Part shown: piece after piece, positions 45,508 to 54,504 of the stretch
Layout of the letters: each line of letters starts with the position of its first letter
Numbering within the stretch: position 1 is the stretch's first letter
Assembly (NCBI RefSeq): GCF_000731955.1
Contig: NZ_JNCK01000001.1
Coordinates: 2,976,001-3,040,000, forward strand
Direction of reading: 5' to 3'
Source of the DNA: Halomonas zincidurans B6
Lineage (GTDB): Bacteria > Pseudomonadota > Gammaproteobacteria > Pseudomonadales > Halomonadaceae
Length of the DNA: 64,000 bases
Made by a program: the position numbers and the translations under genes
The notes under the pieces: model-generated
Database searches by the model: none
What the model saw: only the letters and a program-made list of their open reading frames with translations
What the model was told of the DNA's origin: nothing

Positions 45508-46800
45508 CTAGCGACAGCGCGCCGGCAGCCGCCCGCGCTCGCCGATCGCCTGGCGCATCATCAGCCGCTTGACCGGCACCAGCCGGTCGGCTCCGCTCAA
45601 CCCGACGTTGCGCAGCAGCCGCAGCGCCGGAGTTCGGGCGCCGAACAGCAACCTGAAACCATCCATCAATGCCAGCATCAGGCTATTGTCGCCGCGCCGT
45701 CGCCGTGCGTAGCGCGACAGGATGCGCACGTCGCCGAGGCCGGCACCGCGGTCGCGCGCCGCGAGCAGCTCCTCGGCGAGTACCGCGGCGTCCATCAGTC
45801 CCAGGTTGACGCCCTGGCCGGCCAGCGGATGAATGTTGTGGGCGGCATCGCCGATCAGCGCCAGCCCCGGCTCGACGTAATGCGCGGCGTGACGCTGGGT
45901 CAGCGGAAAGCGCGCCGTGGCGCCGGTCACCGTCACGCCGCCCAGGCGCTGCTCGAACGCCTCGCCCAGTTCGCCGGCCAATGCCTCGTCGGGCAGCGCG
46001 GCGAGACGCGCGGCCTCGTCGGACGCCGTCGACCAGACGATCGAGCAGTAGTGCGCATCGCCATCCACCGTCAGCGGCAAAAACGCCAGCGGCCCGTCGC
46101 CGCGGAAGACCTGACGGGCGACGCCGCCGTGGGGCCGCTCGCAGCGCACCGTGGTCACCAGCGCCGCCTGACCGGTGTCGCGTTCGCGCACGGCGATCTC
46201 GGCCAGCTCGCGCAGCTGCGAGCGCGCGCCGTCGGCGGCGATAACCAGCGGCGCCTGCAACCGGCGGCCGTCGTCGAGTATCAATCGACGTCCGCTGGCC
46301 GGGCTCTGCAAGGCCTTAAGCCGCACGCCGTAATCGATGCGCACCGAGGGCAACGCCTGCAGGCGCGCCTCCAGCGCGGCAAGCACCACCGCGTTCTCGA
46401 CGATGTGCCCCAGCGTCGCGACCCCCACCTCGTCGGCATGAAAGCGGATCTCGCCGCTGCCTTCGCCGTCCCAGACCTGCATGCCGGTATAGGGCGTGGC
46501 GCGCCGCCCGGCGATCGCCGGCCACACACCGAGGTTGCTGAGCAAGCGCTCACTAACTGGCGTCAGCGCGCTGACCCGCGCCGCCGGCGGGCCCTTGCCC
46601 ACCGCCTCGCCATCGAGCGGCCGCCCCCGGCTCTCGAGCACGCGCACGGCAATACCCGCCTCGCCGAGCAGCAGCGCCAGCGTGGCGCCGACCAGCCCGC
46701 CACCGACGACGATCACCTGCTCGGTGAACTCCCTGTCCTGCGGCGGGGCTTTTTCTTGCGACGAGGCTTGTCGAGCCGCCGCGGCATCGCTGTCTGTCAT
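45508..46800 (-). CDS. Ubiquinone biosynthesis FAD-dependent hydroxylase (UbiI/VisC-like)
   Basis: A 430-aa flavoprotein monooxygenase of the UbiH/UbiF/UbiI/COQ6 family. FAD-binding GGGLVGATLALLL (about 33-45), the mid DG motif APLVIAADGARSQLR and the GD motif GDAAHNIHPLAGQGVNLG are intact. It follows ubiH on the same strand in the pepP-ubiH-ubiI order of E. coli, so C5-hydroxylation of the quinone ring (UbiI) is the likely job. A 25-residue polar N-terminal extension is unusual. Start has AAAGGA spaced 9 bases. Confidence 0.88.
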   Translation of the reverse strand: MTDSDAAAARQASSQEKAPPQDREFTEQVIVVGGGLVGATLALLLGEAGIAVRVLESRGRPLDGEAVGKGPPAARVSALTPVSERLLSNLGVWPAIAGRRATPYTGMQVWDGEGSGEIRFHADEVGVATLGHIVENAVVLAALEARLQALPSVRIDYGVRLKALQSPASGRRLILDDGRRLQAPLVIAADGARSQLRELAEIAVRERDTGQAALVTTVRCERPHGGVARQVFRGDGPLAFLPLTVDGDAHYCSIVWSTASDEAARLAALPDEALAGELGEAFEQRLGGVTVTGATARFPLTQRHAAHYVEPGLALIGDAAHNIHPLAGQGVNLGLMDAAVLAEELLAARDRGAGLGDVRILSRYARRRRGDNSLMLALMDGFRLLFGARTPALRLLRNVGLSGADRLVPVKRLMMRQAIGERGRLPARCR

Positions 46801-46836
46801 GAGTCGTTGTCCTTTGCCGTGTAGCCGTTGCAGTTA

Positions 46837-48048
46837 CTAGCGTTCGATGCCCATCGCCCGCCTGGCCAATGTCCGGCGCAGCGGCCCGGCCAGATTGAGC
46901 CCCACCAACCCCGCCGCACGGGCGTGGGAAAGGAGGGGATGGTCGAGGCCGAACAGCCGGATCAGCCCATCGCTGAAACGGATCACGGTGTGGCTATCGC
47001 GTTCGCGGCGCGCCTCGAAATCCTGCATGACGCGCATGTCGCCCGGCCCCTGGCCGGTCGTCAGCCCCGCCTCGAGCGCCGCCACCAGGTCCATCACTCC
47101 GCGCAGCGCCAGGTTGAAGCCCTGGCCGGCGACCGGGTGCAGCGAGTGCGCGGCGTTGCCCAGCACCGCCAGCCCCGGACGCGCCGTTTCCTTCGCGGTC
47201 ACCAGCGACAGCGGGTAGACGTGACGGGCGCCGACCCGCCGGAAGCGCCCCACCCGCTCGCCGAACGCCGCCTGCAGGCGCGCCAGGAAGGCCGCGTCGT
47301 CGAGCGCCAGGATCGCCTGTTCGCGACCCTGCTGGTGGGTCCAGATCAATTCCATGCGGTTGCCCTTGAGCGGCAGCAGCGCCAGCGGGCCATCCGGCGC
47401 GAAGCGCTCGAAGGCCACGCCGCGATGCGGGCGGCTGACCTCGAGGGTGGCGATCAGCGCGCTCTGCTCGTAGGGGGTCGTCCGGCTAATGATCCCCAGG
47501 CGTTCCTTGAGCCCCGAACGCCCGCCATCGGCGAGTACGGTCAGCCCGGCTTCAAGGATTTCGCCGTTGGACAGCGCCAGGCGATGGCCGCCGGCCTGCG
47601 GGGCGATCGACTCGACCCGCGCGGGGCACTGCCAGTCGATCGCCTGCTCGCCCAGCCGCGCATGCAGCACGCGGCCCATCCAGGCATTGGGCATTACGTA
47701 CCCCAGCGCGTGCATGCCCAACTCCCGGGCCGTCAGCCGGGTCGCGCCAAGCCGGCCGCGCTCGCTGACGTGAATGGTCTCGATGGCCGTGGCCTCACCG
47801 GCCAGGTCCGGCCACACCCCCAGCGTCTCGAAGTGCCAGCGCGAGCCCAGCGCGATGGCGCTGGCGCGCACGTCGAAGCTCGGCTGATAGTCCGCCAGGT
47901 CCGCCCTGGAAGGCACCGCCAGCGGCGCCGCCTCGATCACCGTCACCCGCAGCCCGTGGCGTTCGATCAGCGGCGCCAGCGCGCAGCCCAGGCTCGCGCC
48001 GACCAGGCCGCCGCCGACGATGGCGATATCTACCGGGGTTACGCCCAT
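46837..48048 (-). CDS. ubiH: 2-octaprenyl-6-methoxyphenol hydroxylase UbiH
   Basis: A 403-aa FAD-dependent hydroxylase of ubiquinone biosynthesis. FAD-binding GGGLVGASLGCAL, DG motif LTVLADGGRSGLKERLG, GNAAHSLHPVAGQGFNLALR (GD motif with Asn in place of Asp, as in many UbiH proteins). It is placed between pepP and the ubiI-like gene, as in E. coli. Start at 48048 has AAAGGAG. Both hydroxylases probably act in the Ubi metabolon on the membrane. Confidence 0.92.
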   Translation of the reverse strand: MGVTPVDIAIVGGGLVGASLGCALAPLIERHGLRVTVIEAAPLAVPSRADLADYQPSFDVRASAIALGSRWHFETLGVWPDLAGEATAIETIHVSERGRLGATRLTARELGMHALGYVMPNAWMGRVLHARLGEQAIDWQCPARVESIAPQAGGHRLALSNGEILEAGLTVLADGGRSGLKERLGIISRTTPYEQSALIATLEVSRPHRGVAFERFAPDGPLALLPLKGNRMELIWTHQQGREQAILALDDAAFLARLQAAFGERVGRFRRVGARHVYPLSLVTAKETARPGLAVLGNAAHSLHPVAGQGFNLALRGVMDLVAALEAGLTTGQGPGDMRVMQDFEARRERDSHTVIRFSDGLIRLFGLDHPLLSHARAAGLVGLNLAGPLRRTLARRAMGIER

Positions 48049-48160
48049 GAACTCTCCTTTGTTCTGTAGCGCGTGTTCGTGTAGCGCGCCCTGCTGCTCA
48101 AGCCTATTCCGGCTCTTTACGTAATTTACGTATGATTAAAAATCACGCACATCGACTTGA

Positions 48161-49540
48161 TCAATTCTTGACCATCAGGGCTTCGATATCCTCGACCCGC
48201 TTGGGCGCATCCGCCGTCAGTACCTCATGGCCAGTGGCGGTGACCACCACGTCGTCCTCGATGCGGATGCCGATGCCGCGCAAGGCGGCCGGAATGTCGT
48301 CGTCGGCCGGAATGTACAGCCCGGGCTCGACGGTCAATACCATCCCCGGCTCGAGCTGGCGCGGCTCGCCATCGCGGCGCTGGCCGCCGACGTCGTGCAC
48401 GTCGAGCCCCAACCAGTGGGAGGTCGAATGCAGGTAGAAGCGCTTATAGCTTTCGTCGTCGATGCGCGCGTCTAGCTCGTCTTCAACGCTGCCCTGCAGC
48501 AGACCCAGCTCGATCAGCCCGCGGGTCAGGTCGCGGACCACGCCGCGATGGATCTCGCCGAGCGTCGCCCCGGGGCGTACGGCCTCGACGGCACGCGTCT
48601 GCGCGGCGAGCACGATGTCGTAGACGCTGCGCTGGGTGGCGCTGAAGCGGCCGTTGACCGGGAAGGTACGGGTGATGTCGCCGGCATACAGCGCGAATTC
48701 GGCGCCGGCGTCGATCAGTACCAGCTCGCCGGCGGCGAGGGTCGCGGCGTTCTCGATGTAATGCAGCACGCAGGCGTTGGCGCCGCCGCCGACGATGGTG
48801 CTGTAAGCCGGGGCGCGAGCGCCGTGCCACTGGAACTCGTGCTCGAGCTCGGCCTGCAACTGATACTCGCCGAGTCCGGGACGGGCGCTGCGCATTGCGC
48901 GCACATGCGCCCGGGCGGAGATCCGTGCGGCGTGGCGCATGAGCTCGAGCTCGGCGTCGCTCTTGATCAGACGCTGCTCGTGAATCAGCGCTGCGACGTC
49001 GACCAGCGCTTCGGGCGCGCGGGCGCCCCGCCGCGCGCGGGCCAGCAACTGTTGGCGCACCTCCTCGGCGAGCGCCATCGCGCCGTCGTCGCCGAGCGGC
49101 AGGTAAAGATGCCGTCGGCCATCGAGCAGCGCCGCCAGGCGCTCGTCGCGCTCGCTGTTGGCGAAGGCCTGGTCGACGCCGTAGCGCTCGACCGCCGCCT
49201 CGGCGCCGACCCGGATACCGGTCCAGGCTTCCAGAGCGGGGTCCTTGTCGAGACAGAACAGGACCGCTTCGCCGTCCTCGCGATCGGGCAGCAGCAGCAG
49301 CAGCGCATCGGGCTCGGGAAAACCGCACAGGTAATGGAAATCGCTGTTCTGGCGGAAAGTGTATTCGCTGTCGTTGCTGCGCGTGACCAACGTTGCTGCC
49401 GGCAACAGCACCGCGCTCGAGCCCGGCAACCCGGCCATCAGCGCCTGGCGCCGCTGGCGGTATTCGTCGAGGCCGATGGCCGCAGGGCGGGGCGATGATG
49501 ACCGGGGCGATGATGAATAGTGTAGTGTGTCGGGTGCCAT
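48161..49540 (-). CDS. pepP: Xaa-Pro aminopeptidase PepP
   Basis: A 459-aa dimetal (Mn) M24B peptidase that removes N-terminal residues before proline. Metal ligands are seen in LVLIDAGAEF (Asp), AGDITRTFP (Asp), LGLDVHDVG (His), TVEPGLYI (Glu) and GIRIEDDVVV (Glu). The N-terminal AMP_N domain starts at DEYRQRRQALM. It lies between ygfB and ubiH on the same strand, the conserved ygfB-pepP-ubiH-ubiI order. Confidence 0.95.
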   Translation of the reverse strand: MAPDTLHYSSSPRSSSPRPAAIGLDEYRQRRQALMAGLPGSSAVLLPAATLVTRSNDSEYTFRQNSDFHYLCGFPEPDALLLLLPDREDGEAVLFCLDKDPALEAWTGIRVGAEAAVERYGVDQAFANSERDERLAALLDGRRHLYLPLGDDGAMALAEEVRQQLLARARRGARAPEALVDVAALIHEQRLIKSDAELELMRHAARISARAHVRAMRSARPGLGEYQLQAELEHEFQWHGARAPAYSTIVGGGANACVLHYIENAATLAAGELVLIDAGAEFALYAGDITRTFPVNGRFSATQRSVYDIVLAAQTRAVEAVRPGATLGEIHRGVVRDLTRGLIELGLLQGSVEDELDARIDDESYKRFYLHSTSHWLGLDVHDVGGQRRDGEPRQLEPGMVLTVEPGLYIPADDDIPAALRGIGIRIEDDVVVTATGHEVLTADAPKRVEDIEALMVKN

Positions 49541-49590
49541 GCGCGCTCCTTTTCATTGCGTCGACGACTCATCGCGTCAGCGACGCGCAA

Positions 49591-50175
49591 TCATTGGGTG
49601 GGTGGCGGGGTATCGCCCTGTTCGACCTGGGGGCTGGCGGGGTGCTGTTCGGTGTACAGCAGCATCGCAGCCATCCGTGCGTGCTCGGTGAGCGTGAACA
49701 GGTCGTTCTCGTTCTCGGGGCTGTCGTCGAGGGCCAGCTCGTCGAGCCCGGCCAGGGTCTCCAGGTCCTCGATCGCCTCGCGCAAGTTGGCCGACCAGGC
49801 GTCGCGGGTTTCGCCGCCGATCTCGTTGACCACTTCAAGGAAACCCAGCGTCCATTCGCGCAGGCCGCGGGCGCGCTCGGCGAGCGAAAAAAGCTCGTCG
49901 GGCAGCAGCGGTTCGAAGTTGAGATCGGCCGCGGAGAGCGCCTCCAGTGCCTGACGACGCCAGGCCAGCAGCACCTCGCCGGCTTCGCGGTCATGGGGCT
50001 GGTCGACGCCCATCGCCAGGCAGACCGTCTCCAGCCAGGCCCCGGCGGGAATGTCGTTAAGCGCCAGCGCAGCGCTCAGCTGGCCGTCCAGGAACGCCGG
50101 CGACTGCAGGCTGCCGTGGATTAGCAAGACATCGGCGACCGTGGAGAAATCGAGCTGATCGTTGATGATAGACAT
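49591..50175 (-). CDS. UPF0149 family protein YgfB
   Basis: A 194-aa helical UPF0149 protein (FLDGQLSAALAL, WLETVCLAMGVD, LREWTLGFLEVV, ARMAAMLLYTEQ). Its Pseudomonas homologue affects amidase and beta-lactam-resistance gene expression; a general function is unsettled. ATG at 50175 with GGAAG is chosen; the upstream open frame to 50385 lies in the divergent control region shared with zapA. Confidence 0.9.
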   Translation of the reverse strand: MSIINDQLDFSTVADVLLIHGSLQSPAFLDGQLSAALALNDIPAGAWLETVCLAMGVDQPHDREAGEVLLAWRRQALEALSAADLNFEPLLPDELFSLAERARGLREWTLGFLEVVNEIGGETRDAWSANLREAIEDLETLAGLDELALDDSPENENDLFTLTEHARMAAMLLYTEQHPASPQVEQGDTPPPTQ

Positions 50176-50350
50176 GAGCTTCCATAATGGCGGTTGGGAG
50201 ATGCCCGTGACGGTCGCGGCGGGCCGGAGCAGCGCGTTGACCGGCCGGCGGGGCCTCTCTATAGTGGCTCGAACCGAGATATACAGTGGCTCGAAACCTG
50301 AGTTCATCTTATCGTACGGGCCGCTTCTTGGCCCGCGCCTGGAGCCTGCC

Positions 50351-50650
50351 ATGAGCGACGACGCACGGTCGACCACCGAGATCACCCTGCTGGGACGCTC
50401 TTACGTGATTGCCTGCCCGCCCGACGAAGAAGCCGAGCTCAAGCGCACCGCCCGTTACCTGGACCGCGCGATGCATGGCATCCACTCCCGCGGCAAGGTG
50501 CTCGATGCCGAGAAGATCGCCATCATGGCCGCGCTCAACATCACCCATGAACTGCTTCAGGTGCAGGACGAGAAACGCGCCGGCGAGGACAGCCTGGCCG
50601 AGCTCAACCAGCGCCTGGAGCGCGCGCTCGGCGAGATTCCCAAGCGCTGA
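50351..50650 (+). CDS. zapA: Cell division protein ZapA
   Basis: A 99-aa FtsZ-ring stabiliser. The N-terminal beta-strand domain (STTEITLLGRSYVIACPPDE) is followed by a long coiled-coil helix (about 50-95). ATG at 50351 has GGAG 7 bases upstream, and the in-frame extension to 50162 is not coding. The zapA-6S RNA-ygfA order is conserved in gammaproteobacteria and supports this call. Confidence 0.93.
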   Translation: MSDDARSTTEITLLGRSYVIACPPDEEAELKRTARYLDRAMHGIHSRGKVLDAEKIAIMAALNITHELLQVQDEKRAGEDSLAELNQRLERALGEIPKR

Positions 50651-50671
50651 GCCGATTGAGCAAACAGGCCT

Positions 50672-50699
50672 TTGGCCATACTTCCAGCTCTGTTACGAT
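50672..50699 (+). promoter_or_regulatory. Promoter of 6S RNA
   Basis: TTGGCC (50672-50677), 16 bases, TACGAT (50694-50699). The predicted start at about 50706 coincides with the 5' strand of the closing stem of the 6S RNA. Confidence 0.5.
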
Positions 50700-50705
50700 G
50701 AAAGC

Positions 50706-50887
50706 GTTCCCTGGGGTGTACGTCAGTCGTTGACGTCCCTCGAGCCTATGCGCAGTACCCAGGGGGCCAATTGCTAGACAGACCCGTGTGCATGTCCGTG
50801 CGACGGAAAGCCTGACGGTCTGTCTGCGGCCACCCACCTTGAACCAGTGGGTTCAAGGGCCAGAACGACAGCGGCACTCTGGGGAAC
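50706..50887 (+). ncRNA. ssrS: 6S RNA
   Basis: About 182 nt between zapA and ygfA, the usual place. The 5' end GTTCCCTGGGGTGT pairs with the 3' end GCACTCTGGGGAAC to form the closing stem. The 3' half contains CACCTTGAACC...GGTTCAAGGG, as in E. coli 6S RNA (ACCTTGAACCAAGGGTTCAAGG). 6S RNA mimics an open promoter and sequesters sigma-70 polymerase in stationary phase. End points are estimated from the stem; the RNA is probably processed from a transcript that also carries ygfA. Confidence 0.9.
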
Positions 50888-50902
50888 CCTTTTCAGCCAT
50901 TC

Positions 50903-51538
50903 ATGGCCATGCCCGTGTCTGACCCGCAGTTTCTCAACGATCAGCGCAAGGCCCTGCGGCGGACCCTGCGCCAGCGCCGGCGCGCGCTGACCAAAGCCCA
51001 GCAGCGTCAGGCCGGCGAGGCGCTGTGCCGCCGGTTGCGAGGCCTGCCGGAAGTCCAGCGTGCCCGACGGGTCGCTCTCTACCTGCCCAACGACGGCGAA
51101 ATCGACGCCACCCCGCTGCTGGCCTGGCTGCGCCGCCGCGGTGCGCGTGCCTACCTGCCGGTACTGCGCCCGCTGGCCAAGAACCGGCTATGGTTCGTGC
51201 ACTATCATGCCGCCACGCCGATGACCCGCAACCGCTTCGGCATTCGCGAGCCGGATACCCGCCATGGCGCCCATCGCGCCCGTCAGTTGCCGCCCTGGGC
51301 ACTCGACCTGGCGCTTCTACCCTTGGTCGGCTTCGACGATCTGGGCAACCGGCTGGGCATGGGCGGCGGCTTCTACGATCGCAGCTTCGCCTTCACCCGC
51401 CGGCGCGGGCCGCGCCCTCGCCTGATCGGCGTCGCCCACGACTGCCAGCATGTCGAGCGGCTGCCGTTCGCCGGCTGGGACGTACCGCTCGACGCCATCG
51501 TCAGTGACCGCCGGATGGTCCGCCCACGCCATCGCTAA
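50903..51538 (+). CDS. 5-formyltetrahydrofolate cyclo-ligase (YgfA/Fau)
   Basis: Converts 5-formyl-THF to 5,10-methenyl-THF with ATP. The 211-aa protein has the basic N-terminal helix typical of the family (KALRRTLRQRRRAL), ALYLPNDGEIDATPLL and the nucleotide loop LGMGGGFYDR (about 152-161). It lies 16 bases after the 6S RNA 3' end and is probably co-transcribed, as in E. coli. In-frame Met at 50903 or 50909 could be the start. A strong terminator follows. Confidence 0.93.
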   Translation: MAMPVSDPQFLNDQRKALRRTLRQRRRALTKAQQRQAGEALCRRLRGLPEVQRARRVALYLPNDGEIDATPLLAWLRRRGARAYLPVLRPLAKNRLWFVHYHAATPMTRNRFGIREPDTRHGAHRARQLPPWALDLALLPLVGFDDLGNRLGMGGGFYDRSFAFTRRRGPRPRLIGVAHDCQHVERLPFAGWDVPLDAIVSDRRMVRPRHR

Positions 51539-51555
51539 CGCTGAGGAGAACCCAT

Positions 51556-51591
51556 AAAAAACCGCCAGAGGCTTGCCTCTGGCGGTTTTTT
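51556..51591 (+). terminator. Bidirectional terminator between ygfA and the 31-aa gene
   Basis: Stem CCGCCAGAGGC / GCCTCTGGCGG (11 bp, perfect) with a 2-base core loop, flanked by A6 on the left and T6 on the right, so it can serve both strands. Confidence 0.92.
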
Positions 51592-51621
51592 ATGGCGGCT
51601 CGCGGTACAGCCCGGTCGACA

Positions 51622-51717
51622 TCAGGTACCGATCAAAGTCTGTGCGTAGCCAGTGGCGACTATCCCCAGACCGAAGATCAATACCAGCGCCATGACCAGG
51701 TCGGGCTTGCGTTTCAT
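51622..51717 (-). CDS. 31-aa single-helix membrane peptide
   Basis: A 31-codon ORF with ATG at 51717, CGGAG spaced 6 bases upstream, and TGA at 51622. The product is MKRKPDLV followed by one hydrophobic helix (about 8-24; MALVLIFGLGIVATGYA) and a short tail. The positive N-terminus favours an N-in orientation. It ends in the bidirectional terminator. AT-rich DNA upstream (51740-51830) could hold its promoter. Function unknown. Confidence 0.6.
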   Translation of the reverse strand: MKRKPDLVMALVLIFGLGIVATGYAQTLIGT

Positions 51718-51895
51718 GACCAACTCCGAAATTTAGCGTTAATAATGCTGCACCCAGATAACGCACCGACTATAGGGCTACTATAAAAGAATGACAATAC
51801 TCGGTGCGCAAACGCTAATTGACAGAGCCCACTCTTTACAAGGGGTTACAGGTTAGCAAGTGGCCACTCACCCGAATTGGCTATTAAAACTCGCG

Positions 51896-53410
51896 TTATT
51901 CCATGAACAGCCGATAAGCGACGTTCTCGGTTTCCTTCCAGTAACGGTAACCAATCTTCTCGAAATACTCTTCGACATGGTAACGATCGCCGTTGGGAAC
52001 CTGCATGCCGACCAGTACCCGACCGTAGGCAGCGCCATGATTGCGATAGTGGAATAGCGAGATATTCCAGTCGGCGGGAAGATGGGTGAGAAAGTTCATC
52101 AGCGCGCCGGGGCGCTCGGGAAACTCGAAGCGGTAGACCTCTTCCTCGAAGTGCTCCTTGGGCCGCCCGCCGCCGAGATGGCGGATATGCAGCTTGGCCA
52201 GTTCGTTGTCGGTCAAATCCTCGACCGGATAGCCGGCCTCGCGCAGCTTGTCGGCCACCGCCCGGCGGTCCTCGCCGCCCGGCTTGACCTGCACGCCGAC
52301 AAAGATGTGCGCGCTGTCGGCATCGGCGTAGCGGTAGTTGAATTCGGTGACCATGCGCTTGCCAATGGTCCGGCAGAATTTCTTGAAGCTGCCCGGCCGC
52401 TCGGGGATGGTCACCGCCAGGATCGCCTCGCGCTGCTCGCCGAGTTCGGTGCGCTCGGCGATGTGCTGGAGACGATCGAAATTGGTGTTGGCGCCGGAGT
52501 TGATGCAGACCAGCGTCTGGCCCGTGACGCCGGTCTGCTGAACGTATTTCTTGAGCCCGGCCAGCGCCAGCGCGCCGGAGGTCTCGGCCACCGCGCGGGT
52601 GTCCTCGAAGGTGTCCTTGACCGCGGCGCACATCTCGTCGGTGGTGACGGTGATCACCCCGTCGACCAGATCACGCATCACCGCGAACGGCACCTCGCCG
52701 ATCTGCGCCACCGCGACGCCCTCGGCGAACACCCCGACCTGCTCCAGGACGACCCGCTCGCCGGCCTCCAGCGCCGCCTTGAGACAGGCGCTGTCCTCGC
52801 TCTCGACGCCGAACACCTTGATCTCGGGACGCAGGTACTTGACGTAGGCGGCGATTCCGGCGATCAGTCCGCCGCCACCCACCGGCACGAAGATCGCGTC
52901 GAGCCGGCCGGGCTGCTGACGCAGGATCTCCATGCCCACGGTGCCCTGGCCGGCGATCACGTCGATATCGTCGAACGGCGGGATATAGGTGTAGCCGTGC
53001 GCCTCGATCAACTCGCGGGCATGGGCCAGCGCCTCGCCGAAGGCGTCGCCGCGCAACACCACCTTGGCGCCCCGGGCGCGCACCGCCTGGACCTTGATCT
53101 CGGGGGTGATGCGCGGCATCACGATCACCGCCTTGACACCGAGCTGCTTGGCCGCCAGCGCCAGCCCCTGGGCGTGGTTGCCGGCCGAGGCGGCGATCAC
53201 GCCCTTGGCCTTCTGCGCCTCGCTGAGCTGCGCCATCTTGTTGTAGGCGCCGCGCACCTTGAACGAGTAGACCGGCTGCAGGTCCTCGCGCTTGATCAGG
53301 ATCTGGTTGTCGAGACGGCGGGACAGGAAGTGCGCGGGCGAGAGCGGGGTTTCGCGGGCCGCTTCGTATACGCGGGCCTTGAGTATCTTCTTGACGGTGT
53401 CTTCGAGCAT
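51896..53410 (-). CDS. ilvA: Threonine ammonia-lyase, biosynthetic (IlvA)
   Basis: PLP enzyme that deaminates threonine to 2-oxobutanoate, the first step to isoleucine. The 504-aa protein has the PLP lysine in SFKVRGAYNKM (K51), SAGNHAQGLA, VPVGGGGLIAGIAAY and the C-terminal double ACT-like regulatory domain (about 330-504) that confers isoleucine inhibition, which marks the biosynthetic and not the catabolic form. Start at 53410 has AGGA 6 bases upstream; an extension to 53437 is less likely. Divergent from rpiA. Confidence 0.95.
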   Translation of the reverse strand: MLEDTVKKILKARVYEAARETPLSPAHFLSRRLDNQILIKREDLQPVYSFKVRGAYNKMAQLSEAQKAKGVIAASAGNHAQGLALAAKQLGVKAVIVMPRITPEIKVQAVRARGAKVVLRGDAFGEALAHARELIEAHGYTYIPPFDDIDVIAGQGTVGMEILRQQPGRLDAIFVPVGGGGLIAGIAAYVKYLRPEIKVFGVESEDSACLKAALEAGERVVLEQVGVFAEGVAVAQIGEVPFAVMRDLVDGVITVTTDEMCAAVKDTFEDTRAVAETSGALALAGLKKYVQQTGVTGQTLVCINSGANTNFDRLQHIAERTELGEQREAILAVTIPERPGSFKKFCRTIGKRMVTEFNYRYADADSAHIFVGVQVKPGGEDRRAVADKLREAGYPVEDLTDNELAKLHIRHLGGGRPKEHFEEEVYRFEFPERPGALMNFLTHLPADWNISLFHYRNHGAAYGRVLVGMQVPNGDRYHVEEYFEKIGYRYWKETENVAYRLFME

Positions 53411-53816
53411 CCTGGAGTCCTGAGTCGCACGTCGCATAGGCCGCGTCGCGTGGGCATTGCACCCGACTGGAAAACCCCTATTGGTAGCAGACGCGGCGCC
53501 TCGGCGTCCAGCAAAAGCCCAGCTAGAGCAGGGCTATCGCAGTTGAACTGACGAAGGGCGCCGGGGATAAGCCGAAGAGGAGGTCCGACGCCATGGACGG
53601 CGTCGGTAGCGTACATGGAGGTATTCACAGCGCCTCCGGCACGCCGGCCCCGCTCGCAGGCTTATCGACGGATCAGCCCCGAGCGAAACGCCAACTGCGA
53701 TTGCCCTGCCAGCTAGAGCCGCTGCGTTGCTCGCCATGCCGGCCCAGCGGGCATCTACAGCGGCTCCCGGCTGGCCTATAATGGCCGTCCCTGCCCATCG
53801 ACCGACGAGCCTTGCC
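53411..53816. other. ilvA/rpiA divergent region with rpiA promoter
   Basis: No gene is supported in these 406 bases. TATAAT at 53777-53782 is a perfect -10 box for rpiA, 35 bases before its ATG; no clear -35 is visible. Around 53590-53640 is CCATGGACGGCGTCGGTAGC-type sequence ending in CACAGCG, which looks like a common intergenic repeat type of halomonads, but only one copy is in view. Confidence 0.45.
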
Positions 53817-54488
53817 ATGACCCAGGACGCCTTAAAGCGCGCGGTGGCCGCCGCCGCCATCGACGAAATCAAGCCGCTGCTTCACGCCGACTGCGTGATC
53901 GGGGTCGGCACCGGCTCCACCGCCAATCATTTCATCGATCTGCTGGCGGCACATCGTCACGACTTCAAGGGCGCAGTGGCCAGCTCCGAAGCCACCGCCA
54001 AGCGGCTGCGCGATCACGGCATCGAGGTCTTCGAGCTCAACCATGTGGGCAGCCTTCCGGTCTACGTCGACGGCGCCGACGAGATCAATCCGCGCCTGGA
54101 GATGATCAAGGGCGGCGGCGCGGCGCTGACCCGCGAGAAGATCATCGCCGCCTGCGCCGAGCGCTTCGTGTGCATTGCCGACGCCTCCAAGCGCGTCGCA
54201 GTGCTCGGCGGCTTTCCGCTGCCCATCGAGGTGATCCCCATGGCGCGCTCCTACGTGGCCCGCGAGCTGGTCGCGCGCGGTCTCACCCCGGTCTACCGCG
54301 ACGGCGTGATCACCGACAACGGCAATCAGGTTCTCGACTGCTACGACTATCTCATCGAGGCCCCGGCCGAACTCGAGTCCGAACTCAACGACATCGCCGG
54401 CGTGGTCACCAACGGCCTGTTCGCGCGCCGCGGCGCCGACGTGCTGCTACTGGCCGGCGAGGAGGGCGTGACGCGTTTCACGCGTTGA
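53817..54488 (+). CDS. rpiA: Ribose-5-phosphate isomerase A
   Basis: Interconverts ribose 5-phosphate and ribulose 5-phosphate. The 223-aa protein has GVGTGSTANHFIDLL (about 28-42), the catalytic region YVDGADEINPRLEMIKGGGAALTREKI and the C-terminal GLFARRGADVLLLA. ATG at 53817 is chosen because similarity begins there; upstream in-frame ATGs lie in the promoter. The ilvA-rpiA divergent pair is conserved in gammaproteobacteria. Confidence 0.96.
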   Translation: MTQDALKRAVAAAAIDEIKPLLHADCVIGVGTGSTANHFIDLLAAHRHDFKGAVASSEATAKRLRDHGIEVFELNHVGSLPVYVDGADEINPRLEMIKGGGAALTREKIIAACAERFVCIADASKRVAVLGGFPLPIEVIPMARSYVARELVARGLTPVYRDGVITDNGNQVLDCYDYLIEAPAELESELNDIAGVVTNGLFARRGADVLLLAGEEGVTRFTR

Positions 54489-54504
54489 GGGCATTGCGCT
54501 CGAA

